Origin: Caulifigura coniformis
Lineage (GTDB): Bacteria; Planctomycetota; Planctomycetia; Planctomycetales; Planctomycetaceae
Reading direction: 5' to 3'
Assembly (NCBI RefSeq): GCF_007745175.1
Contig: NZ_CP036271.1
Location: 3,794,314 to 3,858,313, forward strand
DNA length: 64,000 bases
The translations under genes and the position numbers were made by a program. Position 1 is the stretch's first letter, and each line of letters starts with the position of its first letter. The notes below the pieces were generated by a model. It did no database searches and was not told the origin of the DNA. It saw only the letters and a program-made list of their open reading frames with translations. Shown piece by piece: positions 57,131-64,000 of this stretch.

Positions 57131-57991
57131 TTGAGGCAGGGGGCGGCGACGTGTGCGTTTGACGGCACCAGGGGACGTCCCAATGATGACAGAGTGCAAC
57201 CGGCCGGATTTCGATGTCCTGAGTGCAACGTGCCGCTGCGACTGCGGGATCGGTCGCAGTTCGGACGGGAGATCGACTGTCCGGACTGCGGGACGCGGCT
57301 GCGGATCGTGGCCGATCGAGGCGAGGTCCGGGCGGAACGTGCGACGGAACCTGTTGGGCTCGAACTGCCCAAGACTCGGAGTTCCAGGAGCACTCTGCGG
57401 CTGATCTGGGGAGTGACGGCCTGTCTGGGCGTGGGGGTGGTGTGGTATGCGAGCCGACCCGCGAAGACGGAGCCTCTTCCTCGTGAAATCACGGTCGAGC
57501 AGGCGGAGCCCGCCGGGCCTGAGCCTGCTCCTCAGACGGCAATTGCTCCTCAGGCGGTCGTTGAGGAGCCTAAAGAGGAATTACCTCCGGTCGTCGTCGC
57601 ACCGGTCGTTGAGCCTCCGAAGCCTGCAGCTGCCCAGACACCTCCGGTTGTGGCCGTCCCTCCCGACGACCCTCCGCTGATGCCGGAACTGGCTCCGGAC
57701 CAGCCGGTGGTCGACGTCGCCGCGCAGCTGTCCCTGAAGATTGACGAGTACTCGCAGGTGAAGCCGGCGCCGGTGCGGCTGCTGTTGAGACAGATCGCAG
57801 AACTGAGCGCGGTCCCGGTCGATCTTTCAGAAGTGGAGGCCGAGCCGTGGAAGACGAAGCTCGATCAGGCGATCAGCGTGGAGCTCAAAGCGACGACGGT
57901 CGGCGGTGTGCTGGAGGAAGTGCTGAAGCAGGCGGGGTTGGGGAGTCGGCAGCAGGACGGGGTGATTTTTGTGGTGCCGGAGGGGGGATGA
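57131..57991 (+). CDS. zinc-ribbon single-pass membrane protein with secretin/STN-like domain
   Basis: A protein of up to 286 residues. A zinc ribbon (FRCPECNVPLRLRDRSQFGREIDCPDCGTRL) is followed by one membrane helix (LIWGVTACLGVGVVWYA), a Pro/Glu/Ala-rich linker (about 115-195), and a C-terminal globular domain (AAQLSLKIDEY, RLLLRQIAELSAVPVDLSE, LDQAISVELKATTVGGVLEEVLKQAGL). The last part resembles the STN/secretin N0 fold of type II/IV systems. Start is uncertain: TTG 57131 or GTG 57194 just before the ribbon. Confidence 0.75.
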   Translation: MRQGAATCAFDGTRGRPNDDRVQPAGFRCPECNVPLRLRDRSQFGREIDCPDCGTRLRIVADRGEVRAERATEPVGLELPKTRSSRSTLRLIWGVTACLGVGVVWYASRPAKTEPLPREITVEQAEPAGPEPAPQTAIAPQAVVEEPKEELPPVVVAPVVEPPKPAAAQTPPVVAVPPDDPPLMPELAPDQPVVDVAAQLSLKIDEYSQVKPAPVRLLLRQIAELSAVPVDLSEVEAEPWKTKLDQAISVELKATTVGGVLEEVLKQAGLGSRQQDGVIFVVPEGG

Positions 57992-58038
57992 GGTTGGCGG
58001 TCGCTTGAGGCTTGTTGAGGTGGATGGCTCGGCAACGC

Positions 58039-58068
58039 TTGGCACTGGCTGAAGCAGACCAGTGGCAC
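58039..58068 (+). repeat. dispersed repeat, left copy
   Basis: A 30-base element (begins TTGGCACTGGC, ends CCAGTGGCAC) with a close relative at 59566-59597. The two copies flank the lipoprotein-DUF1559 gene pair. Confidence 0.6.
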
Positions 58069-58194
58069 CCGGCACCCGGCGCAGAGCGGCCGTCGGATCG
58101 CTTGAAAAACTGCCGTGACACGATAACACTGCAGCCATCTCGTGTTGGGCTGGGCTATTTCTCGATCACGTCCCTTTTCTGAAGGACGTGCGGA

Positions 58195-58596
58195 ATGGCG
58201 GCAAATGACGGAGGACGGCGGCGGTCTCTTCCAAAGTTCATGACGATCCTATGCTGTCTGATTGGCTGCGGCTCTGGGACGGGAACCTTCGAATGCACGG
58301 CGACGATGACGATTCGCCCAGAAATGGAGCCGCAGAGAATCGCGTATTTCAAGTGCGATGCTGCAGGCGATGCGATTGGCCCGGTCGCGTACGCAGACTA
58401 CTCGCGTACTTCGGCCGATCAGGAGACTGGAATGGTTGTTGGCAAGGCGACTGTCCAACTGCAGAAGACCTGCCTCTATAAGTTTCAAGGCCAAGTTCTG
58501 GTTGTGGGCCAGGGCTGGGTTTCGAATGGCTGGGAAGACCAGATGAACACAGGCCAGGAATACGATGGTCGTACCTCCGTTAATCTGGACGGCTAG
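58195..58596 (+). CDS. small lipoprotein-like hypothetical
   Basis: A 133-residue protein with a basic N-terminus (GGRRRSLPKF), a short hydrophobic stretch and a lipobox-like LIGCGSG. The mature part has an early CTATMTIRPE and alternating strands (IAYFKCDAAGDAIGPVAYADYS, VVGKATVQLQKTCLYKF), perhaps a small beta domain with a disulfide. Codon use is less GC-biased than in the neighbouring genes. It precedes the DUF1559 gene by 11 bases, so the pair is probably one transcript. Confidence 0.7.
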   Translation: MAANDGGRRRSLPKFMTILCCLIGCGSGTGTFECTATMTIRPEMEPQRIAYFKCDAAGDAIGPVAYADYSRTSADQETGMVVGKATVQLQKTCLYKFQGQVLVVGQGWVSNGWEDQMNTGQEYDGRTSVNLDG

Positions 58597-58607
58597 GTTA
58601 CTCCCCC

Positions 58608-59501
58608 GTGACTAATTACCGGCGAGGTGTGTCACTGCTGGAGATTCTGGTCTCGATTTTCGTGATCGGAATACTTCTGGCGCTGTTGTTGCCGGCGATC
58701 CAAGGTTCACGGCAGGCGGCTCACAAGCTGGAATGCAAATCGAACCTCCGGCAAATCGGGATTGCTCTTCACAACCATCTTGATGCGAAGGGCAGTTTCC
58801 CGACCGGGGAATCGGCGATGAAGGAATTGCTTCCCTACGTCGAGCAGGCGGCGAAAGTTCAGTACGACAAGCCGATCCGCCTTTACCAATGCCCAACCGA
58901 CGCGGACCTGCCCCGAAACATAGCGGTGACGAGCTTCCGCCTGAACTTAGGTTCGGGCATCGGTTCTGATTTCAATGGCGTGTCTGTACTTCGTGCCTTG
59001 AGGCCGAAAGGCCTCAAGGCCAGCGAGATCACGGACGGCATGTCGAACACCGCATTGGCTTCGGAGCGACGCTTCGCGTTCCGTAGCGAAGCCAGTCTCG
59101 AAGAGCTTGAGAGCTCGTGCCTCGCGCAACCCCACAAGTGCATCTGGTGGATCAGGGGGACATTTAGGCCTGGCCAGGAGGACTCGTTTGCCGCCCACTG
59201 CGCTGATTCGCGGAACCGGATAGGCGTTCAACCGGTCAATCGGTCGTACATGCAAAGCCTCATCGTGTGGGAAGACGGGTACAACCACACCTTCTCGCCA
59301 AACGCTGTCGCATGTTATACGCAGTCGCCACCGATGGGCGCGCAGGACGACGCGGCCATTCCCGCCACCAGCATGCACCAGGGCGGCGTCAATCTTTGCC
59401 TCTGCGACGGAAGCGTGCGATTCGTCGCCAATGGCATCGACATCGGAGTTTGGCGGGCATTGGGGACCCGCGGCGGCGGCGAGCCGATTTCGGATTTCTA
59501 A
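58608..59501 (+). CDS. divergent DUF1559 prepilin-like protein
   Basis: A 297-residue DUF1559 relative from GTG 58608. The leader differs from the other two in this window (RRGVSLLEILVSIFVIGILLALLLP), and the second block is HKLECKSNLRQIGIALHNHLD. The H-x9-DG motif is kept (MHQGGVNLCLCDGSVRF). Lower GC bias and flanking repeats suggest recent acquisition. A lipoprotein-like gene comes just upstream rather than downstream. Confidence 0.85.
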   Translation: MTNYRRGVSLLEILVSIFVIGILLALLLPAIQGSRQAAHKLECKSNLRQIGIALHNHLDAKGSFPTGESAMKELLPYVEQAAKVQYDKPIRLYQCPTDADLPRNIAVTSFRLNLGSGIGSDFNGVSVLRALRPKGLKASEITDGMSNTALASERRFAFRSEASLEELESSCLAQPHKCIWWIRGTFRPGQEDSFAAHCADSRNRIGVQPVNRSYMQSLIVWEDGYNHTFSPNAVACYTQSPPMGAQDDAAIPATSMHQGGVNLCLCDGSVRFVANGIDIGVWRALGTRGGGEPISDF

Positions 59502-59565
59502 CCTCCGGCGATCAACCGGCGACGAATACCATTATCCGTCGGGTGCCACTGACAGCTGAATCTGG

Positions 59566-59597
59566 TTGGCACTGCGCTGCAAGCAGGCCAGTGGCAC
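59566..59597 (+). repeat. dispersed repeat, right copy
   Basis: A 32-base element matching 58039-58068 with two small insertions and one substitution. Its last 9 bases also pair with 59543-59551 as an inverted repeat. Confidence 0.6.
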
Positions 59598-59726
59598 TTG
59601 GTTGACGACCGTCAGTGCAACTCCGGCGCAACCTCCCACGTCACGGTAGGGGACTGTTCTTTGGCAACTCGAAATATTGGGGATCAACTCCCGGGTAAAA
59701 CGGGGTGAAAATCGATTCAACAACTC

Positions 59727-59802
59727 GTCACACATGTCACAGGTGTCACATGTCCAAAACTCCAATGTTTCAGAGAGGTTTTGGCTGTCACAGGTCGTCA
59801 CA
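59727..59802 (+). repeat. cluster of GTCACA direct repeats
   Basis: GTCACA occurs at 59727, 59736, 59745, 59787 and 59797, three of them spaced exactly 9 bases apart and two 10 apart, each followed by a similar (c/g)(a/g)t-type triplet. The periodicity near one helical turn suggests protein binding, but repeats of this kind may also be a dispersed genomic element. Confidence 0.6.
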
Positions 59803-59876
59803 GGTCTCCCGGCAGGGCTGCAGACGCCAGGCGACGGTGAAGGCCGACGCTGGCAGCGTCGACAACGGGCGTGGGG

Positions 59877-61823
59877 TCACTTCGTCAGGAGGAACTCCCG
59901 GAGGAACATCGCCGTCACGGCCGTGACGTAATCTCGGTTGTCCCGTTTGGCGAAGCCGTGCCCTTCGTTGTCGGCGTACACCGTCCACACCGGGGCGTTG
60001 TTTTTGCGGACGAGCGGGGCGATCAGCTCGGCCTCTGAAAACGGCACGCGGGGATCGTTCTTGCCGTGGGCCACCATCAATGCCGAATGGATCTTGTGGG
60101 CATTGTTCGTCGGGTTGATTCGCTCGAAGACCTTCAGCATTTCGGGGTCGCGCTCGTCGCCATATTCGGCGCGGCGGAGGTCGCGGCGGTACTCGCTGGT
60201 GTTCTTGAGGAACGTGACGAAGTTGGCGATGCCGACGACATCGACGCCGGCCTTGATCCGTTCGGGGAAGTGCGTCAGCGAGGCGAGGACCATGTAGCCG
60301 CCGTAGGAGCCGCCGTAGACAGCGACGCGATCCTTGTCGAGGTCCGGCTGCGCCGCAATCCAGTCGAGCAGGGCGCCAATGTCCTTGACGCTGTCTTCCC
60401 GCTTCTCCGCGTTATCGAGCTGGAGATAGGTTTTCCCGTAACCATCGGAACCCCGAACGTTTGGCCGGATCACCGCGATGCCGAGTTCATTCAGCAACAG
60501 CTGGTCGAAGCCGGTGAAGAACGGGCGGTACTGCGATTCCGGTCCCCCGTGGATATTGATGAGCACAGGGGCCTTGGATGTCGCGGTTGCCGATCGGGGC
60601 TTGAAGACGTAGGCCGGGATGTGGTGGCCGTCGAAGCTCGGGAACTGAATGCGCTCCGGCACGATGAAGCGCGCGGGGTTGAGGCCGCCCACTTCGCTGT
60701 GGGTCCATTGTGTGAGCACGCCATTGGTCAGCAGGATCGTGTAGGCATCGGCCGGAGCGTTCGGCTTTGCGAGGGTGAAGCCAAGCTGTGTGCCATCGTC
60801 GCTGAACTGGAGCGACTCGATGATTCCCAGCGGCGTTTCGAGTTTCCGGCGCTCCCGCCCCTCAATGAGATAGAGATCGCTCGCGCCATCGGCATTCACC
60901 GTGAACGCGACGTTGCCCGACTTCGGATCCACCTCGATGCGGTCGACGTTCCAGCGGATGTCGCTCGTCAGCCAGGTCTTGTACTCAAACGACTGCAGAT
61001 CGACGACCGCCAGTTCGAGGAACTCCCCTCGGGCGTCGCACGAGACGTACGCCGTCTTGCCATCCGGGGCGAAGGCCAGGTGGCCGAACGAAACCTTTCC
61101 AGGAGCACCGGGCGGCGGCGGGATCGGCGTGCGGACCTTCGTCGTCATATCGAACACGGCCGGGTAGCTCTCGTTGATCGAGACGTACCGGGACATCAGA
61201 AGTTTCCTGCCATCGAGGGACAGGTCCTGCGGGTCCCACAGCTCGTTCTCGACCTCCATCAACTTCTCAGGCGAGGCCGGATTCCGCGGATCGAGGCGGA
61301 AGAGATCCATGTCGCGGCCGTTGCGCGCGTTGTGAGCGACGATGAGGAAGGAGCCGTCCTCGGACTGTGGGCCGAACGTGTGCCGCGACGTGCCATCAGT
61401 CAGCAGAATGACGCGTCCGTCTTCACGGTCGAATCGGAGCAACTGGTTGTTTTCATTTCCGCCTGCAGAAAGCTGCAGCAGCAGCGTGCCGTCCTGCGTT
61501 CCCTTCAGGAACCGTCCGTCCGTGGGTTCGTCGAGAAACGTCATCTGTTCGCGTCGCCCGCCCGGCTCGTACACACGATGCAACTGCATCGTGTTGCCGA
61601 ACTGCGTCTGGATCAGAATGCCTTTGCCATCAGGAGCCCAGCCACGGAAACCGGCGTTCCGGACGCTCTGGTACTGCCGGAGCTGGTCCATGAGCTCCTT
61701 CGGGACCGCCGGGACCCCTGAGACGTCCATGGCCGGCGGGCGAAGCGGGTCGTTTTCAGCAGCAGGGGCGGCGACAGTCGAGGTAATCATCATCAGACCA
61801 GCAAGGGCGGCTGCTTTGCACAT
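59877..61823 (-). CDS. S9 family peptidase (prolyl oligopeptidase-like)
   Basis: A 648-residue exported serine peptidase: signal peptide (AAALAGLMMITSTVAAPAA), a beta-propeller of TolB-like blades (about 40-400), and an alpha/beta hydrolase domain with the nucleophile in GGSYGGYMVL, the Asp in HGKNDPRVP and the His in NEGHGFAKRDN. INIHGGPESQYRPFF is the oxyanion-hole strand. The family includes dipeptidyl and acylaminoacyl peptidases; specificity cannot be told. ATG 61823 puts the signal peptide first. It is divergent from the DUF374 gene. Confidence 0.93.
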   Translation of the reverse strand: MCKAAALAGLMMITSTVAAPAAENDPLRPPAMDVSGVPAVPKELMDQLRQYQSVRNAGFRGWAPDGKGILIQTQFGNTMQLHRVYEPGGRREQMTFLDEPTDGRFLKGTQDGTLLLQLSAGGNENNQLLRFDREDGRVILLTDGTSRHTFGPQSEDGSFLIVAHNARNGRDMDLFRLDPRNPASPEKLMEVENELWDPQDLSLDGRKLLMSRYVSINESYPAVFDMTTKVRTPIPPPPGAPGKVSFGHLAFAPDGKTAYVSCDARGEFLELAVVDLQSFEYKTWLTSDIRWNVDRIEVDPKSGNVAFTVNADGASDLYLIEGRERRKLETPLGIIESLQFSDDGTQLGFTLAKPNAPADAYTILLTNGVLTQWTHSEVGGLNPARFIVPERIQFPSFDGHHIPAYVFKPRSATATSKAPVLINIHGGPESQYRPFFTGFDQLLLNELGIAVIRPNVRGSDGYGKTYLQLDNAEKREDSVKDIGALLDWIAAQPDLDKDRVAVYGGSYGGYMVLASLTHFPERIKAGVDVVGIANFVTFLKNTSEYRRDLRRAEYGDERDPEMLKVFERINPTNNAHKIHSALMVAHGKNDPRVPFSEAELIAPLVRKNNAPVWTVYADNEGHGFAKRDNRDYVTAVTAMFLREFLLTK

Positions 61824-62025
61824 GGAAACGACCGCGGAAGGAGAGGGCAGGAGGTGAAGTACCCGAAGTTTAGTCGTGAAAGCGGAGCGTTTCGAACGGT
61901 TTCGGCGAATGCCGCCGACCGGGCGAGGCGATGCGACGTTGGCCGCGAAATGGGCTTGGGGCGTGCTCGGGCGACTCGGTATCTTCCCGCCACGCCGTGG
62001 TGCGCTGAGACGAACAGGACTTGTC

Positions 62026-62733
62026 ATGAAAATCCGGAGCCGGTTTGCGATCCGACTGCTTGGTCGAGCGCTCGCCGCCTGCGCGCGTGTTTACTTCCGG
62101 TTGCTGAAGACGGAGTTCCATCTCGCGCGTCCGCTGACGTCTCCTTACGACGAAAAAGGAAACACCGTTTACCTGTACTGCCTGTGGCATCACAGCATCC
62201 TGTGCGCGATCTTCTGCGGCAGGTCGGTCCGGCTCGCCGGCCTCGTCAGCAGGCATGAAGACGGCTCGTACGTCGCTGACGCGATGGAATGCGTTGACCT
62301 CACGCCGATCCGTGGGTCGAGCAATCGCGGCGGCGCGGCGGCGATGAAGCAGATGATCGATGCCACGGAACGCCTCAATATTGCCATCGCCACGGATGGT
62401 CCGCGCGGGCCGCATCACGTGGTCAAGGAAGGCATCATTTTCCTGGCCTCGCAGAGTGGCCGGGCGATTCTGCCGACGGGGGTTTCCGCGACGCGGTCGT
62501 GGAGACCCTGGCTGAAGTGGTCGTATCTCTTGATTCCCAAACCGTTCAGTCGTGTGGTGATGGTGGGCGGAGAGCCATTCTTCGTCCCCCCGGACCTTTC
62601 GCGGGAGCAACGGGAGGAGTACCGACAGAAACTGCAGGCCGAGATGGACAGGTTGCTCGAGATTGCGGAGCGGAAGGCCCGCGGCGAAGGATCGCCGCCT
62701 GCCGAGTCGATGGCGCTGAACCGCGCCGCCTGA
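62026..62733 (+). CDS. DUF374 lysophospholipid acyltransferase family protein
   Basis: A 235-residue membrane-associated acyltransferase-like protein: TVYLYCLWHHSILC with the HxxxxD-type motif region as WHHSI, VSRHEDGSYVADAM, PIRGSSNRGGAAAMKQM and IATDGPRGPHHVVKEGI. These blocks define DUF374, related to lipid A (LpxL-like) and glycerolipid acyltransferases. Start 62026 has AGGA 7 bases upstream. A GT2 gene follows on the same strand, so both may act on an envelope lipid or glycan. Confidence 0.9.
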   Translation: MKIRSRFAIRLLGRALAACARVYFRLLKTEFHLARPLTSPYDEKGNTVYLYCLWHHSILCAIFCGRSVRLAGLVSRHEDGSYVADAMECVDLTPIRGSSNRGGAAAMKQMIDATERLNIAIATDGPRGPHHVVKEGIIFLASQSGRAILPTGVSATRSWRPWLKWSYLLIPKPFSRVVMVGGEPFFVPPDLSREQREEYRQKLQAEMDRLLEIAERKARGEGSPPAESMALNRAA

Positions 62734-62803
62734 GAACGAGAGTAGCAGCGTCGGGCCTGGATTCAGACCCTGACCGCCGAGTTTCAACACAAGGACGACA
62801 GGG

Positions 62804-63658
62804 ATGTCATCCACGACACTGGTGATTCCGTGCTACAACGAAGAGCGCCGGCTTGATGGTCCGGCGTTTCTGCGTTTTGCCGCCGCCAACGCCTCCGTCC
62901 GCCTCCTGCTCGTGAATGACGGCAGTCGGGATCAGACTCTCGGCCTTCTCAGGCGCCTTGCCGACGAGCGGCCGATCCAGATCAGCGTCCTCGATCTCGC
63001 GCAAAACAGCGGCAAGGCCGAGGCGGTGAGGCAGGGGATGCTCCAAGCGCTGTCTGAGGGAGCAGACTACGCAGGATATTTCGACGCGGATCTCGCCACC
63101 CCGCTTGAGGCCTCTATTGAATTCACGAGAGTCCTCGACCGTCTGCGCGGAATCGATGTGGTTGTCGGATCACGACTCCAGTTGCTCGGCCGCGCCATCA
63201 ACCGGCGACGCAAGCGGGCGTTTCTGGGGCGGGTGTTCGCGCGGGCAGCGTCAATGACGCTGGGGATCGCCATTCACGACACGCAGTGCGGCGCCAAGTT
63301 GTTCCGCGCCACTCCCTGGGTTGCGGCCGCGTTTGACCAGCCTTTCTGTACCCGGTGGATCTTCGACGTCGAAGTGCTCGCCAGAATCGCGCAATCGACA
63401 GAGGCAGCGGGCGGTCCGTCGTTGACCGAGTGCGTCTACGAGTTTCCGCTGGATGACTGGCGGGAGGTCGCCGGTTCAAAACTCAAGGCCACTGATTTCC
63501 TGAAGGCCCCTGCAGAATTGGCACAGATCTATTGGCGCTATCTCGGGCCGTTCCGGTCCGAGGCAACTCCCGTTGTGGAGATGCCCCGCGTCGTTCTCTC
63601 GCTGGCCCGTGAAGACGCGAGGCCAGCCGAACAGGATGCAGCACGCAGGGCCGCGTGA
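62804..63658 (+). CDS. glycosyltransferase family 2, dolichyl-phosphate glucosyltransferase-like
   Basis: A 284-residue GT-A enzyme: LVIPCYNEERRL at the N-terminus, LLVNDGSRDQTLGLL, the nucleotide-sugar/metal site YAGYFDADLATPLE (DxD), VVGSRL, and the DTQCGAKLFRATP block followed by WIFDVEVL. This order is that of ALG5-like polyprenyl-phosphate glycosyltransferases. No C-terminal membrane helices are present. It probably charges a lipid carrier with sugar for surface glycosylation. Confidence 0.9.
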   Translation: MSSTTLVIPCYNEERRLDGPAFLRFAAANASVRLLLVNDGSRDQTLGLLRRLADERPIQISVLDLAQNSGKAEAVRQGMLQALSEGADYAGYFDADLATPLEASIEFTRVLDRLRGIDVVVGSRLQLLGRAINRRRKRAFLGRVFARAASMTLGIAIHDTQCGAKLFRATPWVAAAFDQPFCTRWIFDVEVLARIAQSTEAAGGPSLTECVYEFPLDDWREVAGSKLKATDFLKAPAELAQIYWRYLGPFRSEATPVVEMPRVVLSLAREDARPAEQDAARRAA

Positions 63659-64000
63659 CGCCTCTTCACGTTCGATGTTGCCGATTGCCCCGGAGGGATC
63701 CCTGGGCCGCGTCCGCTCGTTTCTGGCACGTGGCCGCGATTAGCGGCGACCGCGCACGTCGATTCCCAACCTTGACGTCGTTCCTGGGCGGTGACCGAGT
63801 TTGGCCGAGTGTCGTCAGGCTGAAACGCAGCGTCGCACTTTGGATGACGGGTGCGGCCGTAGGGGATGTTCACGGGATTCCGTAGTAACTGCTTGCGAAT
63901 GCAGGTGTTGCAGGATTTGCGATGTTCGCGGTCCGCGATGGCACCGCCGCTGCAATCTCTTTCTTCCGTCCCCACGAGGGACGCCACAAACAATCACGCA
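63659..64000. other. window end, no convincing gene
   Basis: About 340 bases with overlapping open frames on both strands but no start signals or family resemblance. The minus-strand frames are Arg-rich and look spurious. Confidence 0.45.

Larger units (their letters stand above)
59502..59876. other. intergenic with repeats
   Basis: About 375 bases without a convincing gene. It holds the right copy of the dispersed repeat (59566-59597), an inverted repeat GTGCCACTG (59543-59551) / CAGTGGCAC (59589-59597), and five GTCACA motifs (59727-59802) listed separately. Confidence 0.55.

Noticed and set aside
63538-63993. Small frames at the window end as a gene
   Set aside because: Partly antisense to the GT2 gene, Arg-rich, and with no start signal or resemblance to a family.

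Overview
The window is a GC-rich bacterial chromosome segment, almost certainly from a planctomycete (Planctomycetales type). The evidence is family content: three DUF1559 prepilin-like proteins with the N-terminal FTLIELL-type pilin segment and the C-terminal H-x9-DG motif, a DUF1587/1595/1592/1588/1585 cytochrome-like protein next to a Tat-exported DUF1552 protein, a planctomycete-type ECF sigma factor coupled to a FecR/LamG protein, a DUF1080 protein, and small lipoproteins with a carboxypeptidase-regulatory-like fold. No replication origin, rRNA operon or CRISPR array was seen; the only RNA gene recognised is tRNA-Ser(GCU).

Region by region. 1-2400 is a mobile-element scar: a decayed DDE transposase, the catalytic tail of a tyrosine integrase fused to an IS3 tail, and tRNA-Ser(GCU) whose 3' end faces the debris. 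2773-12083 (minus) is a long run: ECF sigma, FecR/LamG, DUF1559, lipoprotein, DUF1592 c-type cytochrome protein, DUF1552 protein, exported hypothetical. 12572-16529 (plus) holds pyrG, a serine hydrolase and a prepilin peptidase that may process the DUF1559 pilin-like leaders. 16530-19839 (minus) holds an MFS exporter, an M20 deacylase and surE. A 133-bp tandem repeat (19967-20499) precedes aroA and rsmB. 24315-28407 is a surface-glycan cluster: sulfotransferase, GT4, and a GT4-WaaP kinase fusion. A ferritin-like protein and DAHP synthase follow on the minus strand. 30490-36028 is a tightly coupled membrane operon: zinc-ribbon RDD protein, ComEC, VKOR-thioredoxin.

36051-42745 (mostly minus) contains the most unusual locus: an SbcC/Rad50-type ATPase split over separate genes around an SbcD nuclease (41694 down to 38265). 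The Walker A half ends just after its zinc hook, and its arm is built from 39-residue Pro-Pro repeats. Beside it lies a small kinase-like gene with no canonical start for its apparent N-terminus, divergent from an 83-aa gene. 42931-48210 is a MarR-RND efflux operon. 48314-50967 pairs a GntR-LacI regulator with a DUF1559-lipoprotein pair, and both upstream regions share an operator-like sequence.

50991-64000 carries dapB, a DUF58 protein, a TPR lipoprotein, a methyltransferase, scpA, a zinc-ribbon membrane protein, a lipoprotein-DUF1559 pair flanked by related repeats, an S9 peptidase, a DUF374 acyltransferase and a GT2 glycosyltransferase. Many gene pairs overlap by 4 bases (ATGA) or 8 bases, which supports both the operon calls and the chosen starts.
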